Positions 1-7,678 of a stretch of 64,000 bases of DNA are shown here, in pieces (positions within the stretch are counted from its first letter, which is position 1; the number at the start of each line of letters is the position of its first letter). A program made the position numbers and the translations under genes. The DNA is taken from NCBI RefSeq assembly GCF_002549775.1, contig NZ_NMTR01000014.1, positions 62,001-126,000 on the forward strand, written 5' to 3'. Under the pieces are notes generated by a model that was given only the letters and a program-made list of their open reading frames with translations, was not told the origin of the DNA and did not search any database. This DNA is from Faecalibacterium langellae. GTDB lineage: Bacteria; Bacillota; Clostridia; Oscillospirales; Ruminococcaceae.

Positions 1-589
1 CGTGGGTCATGGCGTCCATGCCGGTGTGGGCCACCAGCTTCTTGGGCATGGTCTCGGCAAGGTCAGGATCAACGATAGCCACGTCCGGGGTGATCTCAAA
101 GTCTGCAATGGGGTACTTGATGCCCTTCTGGTAGTCGGTGATGATGGAGAAGGCGGTCACCTCGGTAGCAGTGCCGGAGGTGGAGGAGATGGCACAGAAG
201 TGTGCCTTGCGGCGCAGCGGCGGGATGCCGAACACCTTGCACATCTCCTCAAAGGTGATGTCCGGGTATTCGTACTTGATCCACATGGCCTTGGCCGCGT
301 CGATGGGGGAGCCGCCGCCCATGGCGATGATCCAGTCCGGCTCAAACTTCAGCATGGCTTCGGCACCGCGCATGACCGTTTCCACGGAAGGATCGGGTTC
401 AATGCCCTCGAACAGCTCCACTTCCATGCCGGCTTCCTTCAGGTAAGCCACGGCGCGGTCCAGAAAGCCGAACCGCTTCATGGAGCCGCCGCCGACGCAG
501 ACGATGGCCTTTTTGCCGGTGAAGGACTTCAGCGCTTCCAGAGCGCCTTTGCCGTGGTACAGATCGCGGGGAAGGGTAAAACGAGCCAT
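1..589 (-). CDS. Iron-containing alcohol dehydrogenase, C-terminus cut by window edge
   Basis: The first 196 residues of a group III, iron-dependent NAD(P)-linked alcohol dehydrogenase are visible; the rest lies left of the window. The nucleotide-binding turn GGGSPID is at residues 91-97, the STSGTATEVT segment typical of the family at 136-145, and the AHTGMDAMTH stretch that leads into the iron ligands is at 187-196. The start is the ATG at 589, preceded on the minus strand by a GGAGGTAACC ribosome site. The substrate cannot be told from this half; ethanol/butanol or 1,3-propanediol type enzymes are all possible. It is probably cytosolic and used to dispose of reducing power in fermentation. 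Confidence 0.88.
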   Translation of the reverse strand, partial: MARFTLPRDLYHGKGALEALKSFTGKKAIVCVGGGSMKRFGFLDRAVAYLKEAGMEVELFEGIEPDPSVETVMRGAEAMLKFEPDWIIAMGGGSPIDAAKAMWIKYEYPDITFEEMCKVFGIPPLRRKAHFCAISSTSGTATEVTAFSIITDYQKGIKYPIADFEITPDVAIVDPDLAETMPKKLVAHTGMDAMTH

Positions 590-763
590 AGGGGTTACCT
601 CCATTTGTTCAAACTACTCTCTGCTGCGGCCCGGGAAGCCGCCTTCTATACTATGACAATTGTATAACAATCATGCAGCAACATCAATTGACGGTTCCGA
701 AGGAAAGTTCCCCGCATTTTTGGGCAGAGTAGCCAAGCAGATGGATGCAACAAAGAAACGGCA

Positions 764-799
764 AACAAAAAAACACCCCGAAGTCCTAAGACTTCGAGG
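764..799 (-). terminator. Intrinsic terminator after tRNA-Thr
   Basis: On the minus strand a hairpin with arms CCTCGAAGTC and GACTTCGGGG and a four-base loop is followed by a T-rich run. It closes the tRNA transcription unit. Confidence 0.8.
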
Positions 800-809
800 C
801 GCTTGCCTG

Positions 810-885
<76 letters not shown>

Positions 886-888
886 AAA

Positions 889-965
889 TGGCGACCCGGA
901 TCGGGCTCGAACCGACGACCCCCAGCGTGACAGGCTGGTGCTCTAACCAACTGAGCTACCGGGCC
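889..965 (-). tRNA. tRNA-Asp (anticodon GTC)
   Basis: Minus-strand cloverleaf with acceptor GGCCCGG/CCGGGTC, anticodon stem CCAGC/GCTGG and loop CTGTCAC (anticodon GTC). The T loop is TTCGAGC, and CCA is encoded at 889-891. Lies between tRNA-Trp and tRNA-Thr in the same direction. Confidence 0.96.
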
Positions 966-1066
966 ATGATCGCTCAAGTTTCGCGCGGCGCTTACCGCCG
1001 GAACGTGCCTTATTATATCGAAAAAAGTCTGTCTTGTCAAGCACAAATTTCAGAAAATCAGAAAAT

Positions 1067-1112
1067 TGTGCAGCAGATGCAGCTCCCGGTCACGACCCCT
1101 CTGGTGAAAAGG
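1067..1112 (-). repeat. Partial copy of the mosaic intergenic repeat (right end only)
   Basis: On the minus strand this stretch reads TTTTCACCAGAGGGGTCGTG followed by a GCATCTGCTGC end. That matches the right end of the repeat copies at 8868-8966, 2241-2471 and 15816-16045. The left end and core are missing, so it is a truncated copy. Confidence 0.55.
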
Positions 1113-1140
1113 CATTTGGAGCGGCCCGCAGGCACATACA

Positions 1141-1177
1141 AAACAAAACGCACAAGTTCTGAAGAACCTGTGCGTTT
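1141..1177 (-). terminator. Intrinsic terminator after tRNA-Trp
   Basis: Minus-strand hairpin AACGCACAGGTTCT / AGAACTTGTGCGTT followed by TTGTTTTG. It lies between tRNA-Trp and tRNA-Asp, so tRNA-Trp may be its own unit. Confidence 0.75.
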
Positions 1178-1178
1178 G

Positions 1179-1254
1179 TGGCAGGGGTAGTAAGTCTCGA
1201 ACTCACGGCACGCGGTTTTGGAGACCGCTGCTCTACCAACTGAGCTATACCCCT
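1179..1254 (-). tRNA. tRNA-Trp (anticodon CCA)
   Basis: Minus-strand cloverleaf with acceptor AGGGGTA/TACCCCT, anticodon stem GCGGT/ACCGC and loop CTCCAAA (anticodon CCA). The T loop is TTCGAGA, and 3' CCA is encoded at 1179-1181. Starting with A is unusual for a tRNA but pairs correctly here. Confidence 0.95.
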
Positions 1255-1315
1255 AAATTGTGACATTCGCTGAATGCTAGATTATTATAGCCGATGCAAA
1301 CGCGAATGTCAAGCA

Positions 1316-1783
1316 TTATTTTTCAGCTTTCGTGCTGCACCCGCAGCAGCCCTCTTTTTTCGCGGTGTCGGCGGCGGGCAGCTGGCTGGCCAGCTGTTCC
1401 AGCGTGACGCTGTCGATGTACTGGTTGATGACCTCGTCCAGCCCGGTCCAGAAGGGCAGGGTGAAGCACTGCTCGGACATGGGGCACTCGTTGGTCTCGC
1501 TGCCCAGGCAGGGGATGGGGGCCACGCTGCCCTCGATGGCGCGCAGGATCTCACCGGCGGTGTAGTCGGCGGGGGCTTTGGTCAGGCGGTAGCCGCCCTG
1601 ACTGCCGCGCTCGCTTTTCACAAGGCCCACGCGGGCCAGCGGGGTGACGATCTGCTCCAGATATTTCAGGCTCAGGTTCTGCCGCTCGCTGATCTCCTTG
1701 AGCGAGACGGTGGTGCCCGGGGCGTAGCGGGCCAGTTCGGCCATCAGGCGCAGGGCGTAGCGGCTTTTGGTGGAAAATTTCAT
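1316..1783 (-). CDS. Rrf2-family regulator, IscR-like
   Basis: A 155-residue DNA-binding protein. The winged-helix Rrf2 domain fills residues 1-85 (ALRLMAELA, then SLKYLEQIVTPLARVGLV, then GGYRLTKAP). Cysteines 92, 100 and 106 have IscR-like spacing and could hold a [2Fe-2S] cluster. A CCGC motif at 146-149 near the C-terminus is extra. It is divergent from a rhodanese gene and 1.3 kb from iscS-iscU, so it probably senses Fe-S status and controls that cluster. CymR-like cysteine control is the alternative, but a better CymR candidate lies at 53511. The start ATG follows an AAGGAGAG site. Confidence 0.85.
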   Translation of the reverse strand: MKFSTKSRYALRLMAELARYAPGTTVSLKEISERQNLSLKYLEQIVTPLARVGLVKSERGSQGGYRLTKAPADYTAGEILRAIEGSVAPIPCLGSETNECPMSEQCFTLPFWTGLDEVINQYIDSVTLEQLASQLPAADTAKKEGCCGCSTKAEK

Positions 1784-1912
1784 GGTGATTCTCTCCTTAC
1801 TGCTCTTTATAGTATAACACGCCGCACGGCTTTTGCAAAGGTATCCTCTTGTGCAAACAAAAAAGGTCTGTTATCATAAGATGGATAAGACGTTATCGCA
1901 AGGAGTGAGAGT

Positions 1913-2236
1913 ATGAGTGAGAAGATAACCCCCGCAGACGCCATCCGCCTGCTGGATGCGGGCAGGGCCGTGGCCGTGGATGTGCGGGAGCCGGACGAAT
2001 TTGCTGTGGGGCATATCCCGGGCGCAAAGCTGCTGCCGCTGGGCAGCGTACTTGCCCGCGCCGCCGAGGTGCTGCCGGAGAAAGACGCCGCATGGCTGAT
2101 CTACTGCCGCACCGGCCGCCGCAGCGCCGACGCCGTGCAGAAGCTGGAAAGCCTGGGCTACACGAACCTGTATGATCTGGGCGGCATTTTGAGCTGGCCC
2201 TATGAGATCGAGGGAGATTTTGAGGGGCATTTTTAA
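1913..2236 (+). CDS. Single-domain rhodanese-like sulfurtransferase
   Basis: A 107-residue cytosolic protein that is one rhodanese domain. The VDVREPDEFAVGHIPGA segment (residues 22-38) precedes the active loop CRTGRRS (65-71), with catalytic Cys65 expected to carry a persulfide. The loop has two Arg after Gly, as in thiosulfate/polysulfide transferases rather than Cdc25-like phosphatases. An AAGGAGTGAGAGT ribosome site sits just before the ATG. It lies between the IscR-like regulator and iscSU, so it could feed or receive sulfur from IscS; this is inferred from position only. Confidence 0.85.
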   Translation: MSEKITPADAIRLLDAGRAVAVDVREPDEFAVGHIPGAKLLPLGSVLARAAEVLPEKDAAWLIYCRTGRRSADAVQKLESLGYTNLYDLGGILSWPYEIEGDFEGHF

Positions 2237-2240
2237 GGAA

Positions 2241-2471
2241 AACCATTGAAATGCCCTCCGCTTACGCTCTGGGCATAAATAGCGGAAAAATTATTTTTAT
2301 TTCGCGTTTGGAGCGACCGCGTTTGCGGAGCGCAGCGTAGCAATGAAAGCCCCAGTGGGGCTTTTAAGCGGCAGAGCGGTCTGCGTTAGCAGATGGAGGG
2401 GCTTTGCCCCGACAAGCTCTGCGGGCCACTCCAAACGCATTTTCACGAAAAGGGTCGTGAAGAAAAACGGC
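2241..2471 (+). repeat. Mosaic intergenic repeat, full-length copy 1
   Basis: About 230 bp, closely matching 15816-16045. Both start with ACCATTGAAA...GCTCTG.GCAT, then AGCGGAAAAATTATTT, a central block holding GAAAGCCCCAGTGGGGC, and end with CATTTTCACGA...GGGTCGTGAA...ACGGCA. Several short hairpins are present and no ORF is credible. It is downstream of the rhodanese gene and upstream of the unknown protein at 2502. Confidence 0.8.
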
Positions 2472-2501
2472 ATATACCATATAACAGAAAGGACAACTGC
2501 C

Positions 2502-2936
2502 ATGTCGTTCCACGCAAAAGATTTCGCCGGCAGCCACTGCGGCTGCCGCTACCAGCAGGACTACCGCCCCACCCTTGGCCGGGACGGCAAGAAGGAATCC
2601 GGTACGCTGGAGGTCATCAAGTTCTATTACGATGGTGCCATCCGCTTTGAGCAGCACTGCTACGGCGAAGCGGCCACCTTCGTGTTCGGCGTGTGGGCGT
2701 CCGGCATGGATGCGGACGGCACCCTGCACTGGGTGCTGCCCGACCGCCGCAAGAGCTACTATGACGAAGCCTACCTGCCCAAAAAGCTGGACCGCGTGGA
2801 CGAAGACGGCAGTCTCTATTTTGACGGCAGCGTTTTTCCATGGAAACTGGCCGATGACTTTGCCGAAGACAAGCGCTGGGGCTACCCCAAATGGAAAGTA
2901 ATGCTGGGAAAACTGACCGGTAAAGGCAAAAAATAA
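2502..2936 (+). CDS. Unknown 144-residue soluble protein with N-terminal CGC
   Basis: I do not recognise this family. It starts at the ATG at 2502 after AGAAAGGACAACTGCC; longer upstream frames run through the repeat and are not credible. The protein is rich in aromatic and charged residues, has no signal peptide or membrane segment, and carries a CGC pair at residues 13-15 plus one more Cys in EQHCYGEA. The C-terminus is very basic (KLTGKGKK). It is transcribed towards iscS, with a separate promoter between them, so a link to sulfur or Fe-S handling is suggested only by position. Confidence 0.65.
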   Translation: MSFHAKDFAGSHCGCRYQQDYRPTLGRDGKKESGTLEVIKFYYDGAIRFEQHCYGEAATFVFGVWASGMDADGTLHWVLPDRRKSYYDEAYLPKKLDRVDEDGSLYFDGSVFPWKLADDFAEDKRWGYPKWKVMLGKLTGKGKK

Positions 2937-2958
2937 GTCTGAATCACGAAAATATAGT

Positions 2959-2982
2959 ATTCCTATTGACACAGTAGGGGAT
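2959..2982 (+). promoter_or_regulatory. Candidate IscR/Rrf2 operator over the iscSU promoter -35
   Basis: An imperfect dyad, ATTCCTA and TAGGGGAT separated by 9 nt, surrounds the -35 TTGACA (2966-2971). This placement would let an Rrf2 regulator block RNA polymerase. The IscR-like protein at 1316-1783 is the obvious candidate. Confidence 0.4.
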
Positions 2983-2995
2983 AATACGGTATAAC
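2966..2995 (+). promoter_or_regulatory. Sigma-A type promoter for iscS-iscU
   Basis: TTGACA at 2966-2971 and TATAAC at 2990-2995 with an 18-nt spacer. The predicted start is near 3002, about 85 nt before the iscS ATG. Confidence 0.65.
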
Positions 2996-3087
2996 TATCT
3001 CTGTCAAAATGAGAATTTGCGGGCAAATGCCCGGACGACGCGGAGCGCAAGAGAGACGCCCTGCGCCCGCCAGAAAGGATAATTCCG

Positions 3088-4305
3088 ATGGAAAATATGG
3101 AGAAAGTGGTCTATCTGGACAACGCCGCCACCACGGCCTGCGCGCCGGAAGTGCTGGCCGTCATGGTCGAAGCACTGAGCGGTGCCTGCGGCAACCCCAG
3201 CAGCCATTACAGCGTCGGCTACGAAGCCAAAGAGTTCGTGGACGCCGGCCGCGCACAGGTGGCAAAGGCCATCAACGCTTCCCCCGCCGAGATCTTCTTC
3301 ACCGGCTGCGGCTCCGAGGCGGACAACTGGGCCGTGAAGGGCTCTGCCTTTACCAAGGCACGCCAGAACAAGAAGCACCTCATCACCAGCGCATTCGAGC
3401 ACCATGCCATCATGCACAGCATGGCTGCACTGGAGCGTCTGGGCTTTGAGGTCACCTATATCAAGCCCACCGCCGAGGGCTATATCCGCCCCGAGGACGT
3501 GGAGGCTGCCATCCGCCCCGATACTGCCCTCGTCAGCATCATGATGGCCAACAATGAGATCGGCACCATCCAGCCCATCAATGAGATCGCTGCCATCGCC
3601 CACAAGCACGGCGTGTGGATGCACACCGACGCCGTGCAGGCCGTGGGTGCCATCCCGGTGGACGTGAAGGAGCTGGGCGTGGATATGCTGTCCATGAGCG
3701 CCCACAAGTTCAACGGCCCCAAGGGCATGGGCGCACTGTACTGCAAGAAGGGCGTCTGGCCCCAGAACCTGATCGACGGCGGCAGCCAGGAGGCCCGCCA
3801 CCGCGCCGGCACTGAGAACGTGGCCGGCATTGCAGGCATGGGCAAGGCACTGGAAATTGCCACCACCCATCTGGGCGAGCGCATGGCCCACGAGCAGCAG
3901 CTGCGTGATTACGTCATCGACCGCATCCTGAAGAACATCCCGGAAGCCCGCCTGAACGGCGGTGTGGAGCACCGCCTGCCCGGCAACGTGAACATCAGCT
4001 TCCCGGGTCTGGAGGGCGAGACCATCCTGCTGGATCTGGATATGCACGGCATCTGCGCCTCTACCGGCTCTGCCTGCAACTCCGACAGCCTGGACCCCAG
4101 CCATGTTCTGCTGAGCATCGGCGTGCCCGAGGAGATCGGTCATGGTTCCATGCGGTTCACCTTTGGCCCGCAGAACACCATGGAAGAAGCAAAATATCTG
4201 TGTGACGTGCTGGAGGAGGTCATCCCCCGCCGCCGCGCAATGAGTTGTATGTGGCTGCAGGGCCAGAACAAGGCCCGCCAGTTCAGCCTGAAGGGAGAGC
4301 AGTAA
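3088..4305 (+). CDS. iscS: Cysteine desulfurase (IscS/NifS type)
   Basis: A 405-residue PLP enzyme that takes sulfur from cysteine as a persulfide for Fe-S clusters. Residues 9-16 (YLDNAATT) open the fold, the PLP lysine is K207 in SAHKFNGPKG, and the catalytic cysteine is C330 in STGSACNS on the mobile loop. Length and motifs fit group I NifS/IscS. The gene ends one base before iscU, so the two are translated together. A ribosome site AGAAAGGA precedes the ATG. The first in-frame ATG is used; a second Met follows at residue 4. Confidence 0.96.
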   Translation: MENMEKVVYLDNAATTACAPEVLAVMVEALSGACGNPSSHYSVGYEAKEFVDAGRAQVAKAINASPAEIFFTGCGSEADNWAVKGSAFTKARQNKKHLITSAFEHHAIMHSMAALERLGFEVTYIKPTAEGYIRPEDVEAAIRPDTALVSIMMANNEIGTIQPINEIAAIAHKHGVWMHTDAVQAVGAIPVDVKELGVDMLSMSAHKFNGPKGMGALYCKKGVWPQNLIDGGSQEARHRAGTENVAGIAGMGKALEIATTHLGERMAHEQQLRDYVIDRILKNIPEARLNGGVEHRLPGNVNISFPGLEGETILLDLDMHGICASTGSACNSDSLDPSHVLLSIGVPEEIGHGSMRFTFGPQNTMEEAKYLCDVLEEVIPRRRAMSCMWLQGQNKARQFSLKGEQ

Positions 4306-4306
4306 G

Positions 4307-4747
4307 ATGGCAAGCATGTATAGCGCAAAGGTCATGGAGCATTTCGCAAATCCGCACAACGTGGGTGAGATCCCCGACGCAAACGGCGTGGGTGAAGTGG
4401 GCAACCCCAAGTGCGGCGATATCATGCGCATGTACCTGAAGATCGAGAACAACGTGATCGTGGACGTCAAGTTCCTCACCTTCGGCTGCGGCGCCGCCAT
4501 TGCCACCAGCAGCATGGCCACCGACCTGATCAAGGGCAAGACCATCGACGAGGCCCTCAAGCTGACCAACAAGGCTGTTGTGGAAGCGCTGGAAGGCCTG
4601 CCCCCCATCAAGGTGCACTGCTCCGTTCTGGCGGAGCAGGCTGTCAAGGCTGCTCTGTCCGACTACTACCGCCGTCAGGGCATCGACCCGGAACCCATCG
4701 TGGGCAAGATCGAGGAAGACTGCGACCACTGCGAGAGCTGCGGCTAA
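4307..4747 (+). CDS. iscU: Fe-S cluster scaffold protein IscU/NifU N-terminal type
   Basis: A 146-residue scaffold on which [2Fe-2S] clusters are built using sulfur from IscS. The three ligand cysteines are C36 (NPKCGD), C61 (FGCGAA) and C105 (HCSVLAEQ). The aspartate after C36 that speeds cluster transfer is present. The C-terminal tail is unusual: EEDCDHCESCG adds C139, C142 and C145 in a CxxCxxC pattern. No HscA/HscB or ferredoxin genes follow; a terminator comes directly after, so this is a minimal two-gene assembly operon. Confidence 0.94.
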   Translation: MASMYSAKVMEHFANPHNVGEIPDANGVGEVGNPKCGDIMRMYLKIENNVIVDVKFLTFGCGAAIATSSMATDLIKGKTIDEALKLTNKAVVEALEGLPPIKVHCSVLAEQAVKAALSDYYRRQGIDPEPIVGKIEEDCDHCESCG

Positions 4748-4766
4748 AAGCTGATATCTGAAATAA

Positions 4767-4813
4767 GAACGCCTGTTATTGGACAATATGCCCGATAGCA
4801 GGCGTCTTTTTTG
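4767..4813 (+). terminator. Intrinsic terminator after iscU
   Basis: Hairpin arms AACGCCTGTTAT and ATAGCAGGCGTC followed by six T. It separates iscSU from the AT-richer pair that follows. Confidence 0.85.
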
Positions 4814-4828
4814 TGGAAATGGGAATCC

Positions 4829-4856
4829 TTTACAGCATATTGAAAAATGATATAAT
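4829..4856 (+). promoter_or_regulatory. Promoter of the exported protein pair
   Basis: TTTACA at 4829-4834 and TATAAT at 4851-4856 with 16 nt between. It lies 39 nt ahead of the lipoprotein ATG, which has an AAAGGAGG site. Confidence 0.6.
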
Positions 4857-4894
4857 AGAGAAAAGATTGTTGCCTTTTCAAAAAAGGAGGAAAT

Positions 4895-5689
4895 ATGAAA
4901 AAATGCAAACTTGCAGCAATGGCGTGGCTAAGTGTATGTATTGTTCTGTTTACTTCCTGTGGCAATTCTGCGGGGGTGTCTGCTAGTTCCACTAGCGAGG
5001 TGAAAAGTACGGCTGTAAGCGAAAGCACAGCGGAAGAAAAACAGCCCTATGAGATACTTCGTGAGAAAGAAGATGAAACAAAACAGATTGCGGCAGACGA
5101 AGAACAGCAGACGAAAGAACTTCAAGATGCATTGAGCGAATTTGAGTTTCTTTATACAGAATTTGAAGGCGGCGATGCCCTGATGGGGGTGAGTCTGCAT
5201 TGTGATAAAGTAGCAGAGAAAGGCGAAAGTTGTATCTTGCCGGTTCTTTATATATTTGGCCCGTCGATGCCACCATATTTGTGTGTGGGATTCAATTATA
5301 TAGGCGACGAATATCTGGATATGGATACAGTGGAGATTGATACAGATAATTACAGATATACTTATGACAGCGAGAGCTTTATGCAGGAAGTTCAGAAAAC
5401 TACAGCAGAAGTGAACGATGGTAAAGAAAAAGCGGACGAGCTGGCGTTGAGACTTGTGACGGAAGACGATATAGATAATTTGGCGGATATTATAAAATCC
5501 GATAAAGTACAATTGACATTTGCAAAGTATAATACTGCAAAACCTGTTTTTGTAGAATGTGAGATGCCGGACGAAGATAGACATGCTATTACGGATGCTT
5601 TGAACGCGTATTACCTATACTTGAATGCCAGTGAGAGGGTGCGCGCAAAGGCGCTTGCAGATATTTCGTATACCGAAGTTGAATCATAA
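4895..5689 (+). CDS. Predicted lipoprotein, paralogue of the next gene
   Basis: A 264-residue exported protein of unknown function. A lipoprotein signal is clear: basic start MKKCK, hydrophobic core, lipobox LFTSC with the modified Cys near residue 22, then a Ser/Thr-rich spacer. Residues of about 55-85 look like a charged helix rich in Glu, Lys and Gln. The second half aligns with the next gene: NYIGDEYLDM, YRYTYDSESF and DRHAITDALNAYYLYL all have counterparts. The stop codon directly abuts the next reading frame, so both are co-transcribed. The GC content is visibly lower than in surrounding genes, which suggests a different origin. Confidence 0.75.
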   Translation: MKKCKLAAMAWLSVCIVLFTSCGNSAGVSASSTSEVKSTAVSESTAEEKQPYEILREKEDETKQIAADEEQQTKELQDALSEFEFLYTEFEGGDALMGVSLHCDKVAEKGESCILPVLYIFGPSMPPYLCVGFNYIGDEYLDMDTVEIDTDNYRYTYDSESFMQEVQKTTAEVNDGKEKADELALRLVTEDDIDNLADIIKSDKVQLTFAKYNTAKPVFVECEMPDEDRHAITDALNAYYLYLNASERVRAKALADISYTEVES

Positions 5690-5707
5690 ATGAAAGGGGC
5701 AGATAGA

Positions 5708-6487
5708 ATGCGTAGAAAAATCACGGCCATAATTTTAGCAATGTTAATGATTCTGACGCTGACGCCGATGAATGCTTTCGCGGCAGCGCCGTCTGTGCAG
5801 GAAGTGGAAACACTGATTGCACAGATTGGAACAGTCACGCGCGAGAACCGCAGTGCAGTTGAAAAGGCTGTCAATGCTTATAACCAATTGGACGATGCTT
5901 CTAAGGCTGGCGTGTCAAATTTTGCTGTGCTGGCCGAAGCACAGCAGATTTTGGGCATCAAGGATGCACTGGCTAAGTTGGAAATGCATCAAGACAAAGT
6001 TGAGAATACAAAAATATGGTTTAGTCCATATACTGAAAAGTGTGAAGAAACTGGTCAATCGGTGGTAGCGCTGTGCATTGGAATGAAAGAAAATATTAAT
6101 ATGCCAATGTTGATGATGTCAATGGAGTACATAGGAGATAAAGACTTAAGAATGAATGCAATCAAAATAAGGGCAGGCGATAATAAATTTACTTACAATT
6201 CTGGTGCGTTTGAAAAAATAGAACGGGGAAACATAAAAATAAATAATATAGAAAAATATGCAGAACGTGGTACGACATGGGTGGAAGAATTTGATATTAA
6301 AATGTTGAAAGAATTTTTAAGTGCAGATGAAGTAATCGTAAGATTCCAAAGAGAAAACTATGGTACAACAGAGTATATTGATCATACAGTGACTCCAGAA
6401 GAACGTCAGGCTATCACGGATGTATTGAATGCCTACAATCTTATGTGCTCGGTCAGTCCGGAAGTGTTGCACAAGGCGCTTGCGTAA
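5708..6487 (+). CDS. Predicted secreted protein, paralogue of the preceding lipoprotein
   Basis: A 259-residue exported protein of unknown function. I place the start at 5708 (MRRKI) because AAAGGGG lies 8 nt ahead; a Met at 5690 has no site. A standard signal peptide ends near NAFAAAP, with no lipobox. The segment after it (residues about 25-90) is a predicted helical bundle resembling a small peptide-repeat linker. The rest matches the preceding protein: EYIGDKDLRM, KFTYNSGAFEK and ERQAITDVLNAYNLM. The base composition is mosaic: both ends are near 50% GC while 6170-6380 is very AT-rich. The pair may be differently anchored versions of one binding module. Confidence 0.72.
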   Translation: MRRKITAIILAMLMILTLTPMNAFAAAPSVQEVETLIAQIGTVTRENRSAVEKAVNAYNQLDDASKAGVSNFAVLAEAQQILGIKDALAKLEMHQDKVENTKIWFSPYTEKCEETGQSVVALCIGMKENINMPMLMMSMEYIGDKDLRMNAIKIRAGDNKFTYNSGAFEKIERGNIKINNIEKYAERGTTWVEEFDIKMLKEFLSADEVIVRFQRENYGTTEYIDHTVTPEERQAITDVLNAYNLMCSVSPEVLHKALA

Positions 6488-6811
6488 TTTTGGACTTCCG
6501 GCCCGCCGACCACACCACGGTTGTATACTGTCCGAAACGTAATAATTGCATATAAAAATATCGTTTGTTGATAAAAAAGCCCTACTTGCTCACTCGTTCA
6601 TGAAAAGTTCATATATTGTTCAGAATGAGTTCACCACTTTTCGGTATAAGTAGGGCAACAAATGCGCAAATGCGCAGGACCCAAGGTGGATACCGGCGAA
6701 ACACAGCGAGGGAAACCGAAACGCGGCTGCCTTTGCCGGGGCGCAAAACGCCCCCGGTCAGAGCATCGGCGCTGGATGGCCCGGCCCGCACAGGAAAGGA
6801 ATTGGATCATT
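6488..6811 (+). promoter_or_regulatory. Structured leader region upstream of the tat genes
   Basis: About 320 nt with no gene. A long hairpin has arms GCCCTACTT (from 6581) and AAGTAGGGC (ending 6658), preceded by a run of A. Read on the minus strand this would act as a terminator. It is followed by GC-rich sequence with several small stem-loops up to the tatB ribosome site AGGAAAGGA. I could not match it to a known riboswitch class. Confidence 0.35.
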
Positions 6812-7381
6812 ATGAAAATTGGTTTTTGGGAACTTGTCGTGGTCGTGATCGTGGCGTTCGTGTTCATCGGCCCGGATCAGCTGCCCGTCTACGCAAAGAA
6901 GATCGGCAAGATGCTGCGTGAACTGAAAAAGTACACCGGCGCTGCTTCCGAGGAGATCCAGAAGAACGTGGTGGAACCGCTGAATGAGATCCAGGCTCCC
7001 CTCAAGGAAGCCGTTGCCCCGCTGACCGATATCAAGAAGGATATCGACAACAGCGTGAAGGATGTGACCAAGAGCTTTACCGGCATTGGCAAGACCAGCA
7101 AGGAGGAGGCCGAGAAGAAGGCCGCCGAGGCTGAGGAAGTGGTGGACCTGACCGAGGAGCCGGTGGAAGAACTGGCCGAGGATGCCCCCACCGAGAAGGC
7201 CGAGCCGGTCATCCCGCCCGAGCAGCAGCCGAAGGCCCAGCCTGCCGAAGCCCCGGCTGAGGAAGCTGCTCTCGCAGAAGCTGCCGAGGCTGCCCCGGCA
7301 CAGCCTGCTGCTGAAGCGGCCCCTGCCGCCGCACAGCCCGAGGAGGACCCCCGCCAGAACGATATCCTGCCGCAGGACTGA
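6812..7381 (+). CDS. TatB-like component of twin-arginine translocase
   Basis: A 189-residue member of the TatA/B family. Residues 1-20 form the membrane helix (FWELVVVVIVAFVFIGP), then the hinge GPDQLP, an amphipathic helix, a Glu/Lys coiled stretch and a long Ala/Pro/Glu tail. The long charged tail is more like TatB than TatA, and a short TatA follows. It probably makes the receptor with TatC for folded twin-arginine proteins. The start at 6812 follows AGGAAAGGAATT; an upstream in-frame extension lacks membrane character. The gene is first of tatB-tatA-tatC. Confidence 0.85.
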   Translation: MKIGFWELVVVVIVAFVFIGPDQLPVYAKKIGKMLRELKKYTGAASEEIQKNVVEPLNEIQAPLKEAVAPLTDIKKDIDNSVKDVTKSFTGIGKTSKEEAEKKAAEAEEVVDLTEEPVEELAEDAPTEKAEPVIPPEQQPKAQPAEAPAEEAALAEAAEAAPAQPAAEAAPAAAQPEEDPRQNDILPQD

Positions 7382-7472
7382 TTACTTACTGGATGCACCC
7401 GCGCCCGCGGTTGCCTGATACATGCAATAAGCCCGCCACGCGGCGCGGCAAAGTAAAAAGGAGATTTTTATT

Positions 7473-7676
7473 ATGCGTATTGGTACTAACGAACTGCTGA
7501 TCATTCTGGTCGTCGCTCTGCTGATTTTTGGACCCAAGAACCTGCCGAAGCTGGGCAAGATGTTCGGCAAGACCATCAACGGCTTCAAGAAGGGCATGGA
7601 GGACGAGGAAGGCTCCGATGATTCCGAGGAGAAGACCGAGAAGAAGGTTTCCAAGAAGGACGAAGACGAGGAGTAA
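7473..7676 (+). CDS. tatA: Twin-arginine translocase subunit TatA
   Basis: A 67-residue pore-forming subunit. One N-terminal membrane helix (NELLIILVVALLIFGP) is followed by the FGPKNLPKLGK hinge, an amphipathic helix and an acidic and lysine-rich tail. Length is normal for Firmicute TatA. AAAAGGAGATTTTT precedes the ATG. It lies 91 nt after the TatB-like gene and 2 nt before tatC. Confidence 0.93.
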   Translation: MRIGTNELLIILVVALLIFGPKNLPKLGKMFGKTINGFKKGMEDEEGSDDSEEKTEKKVSKKDEDEE

Positions 7677-7678
7677 TT

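Noticed and set aside
888-1190. 100-codon frame over tRNA-Asp
   Set aside because: It is read through a tRNA and a repeat fragment, so it is not a gene.
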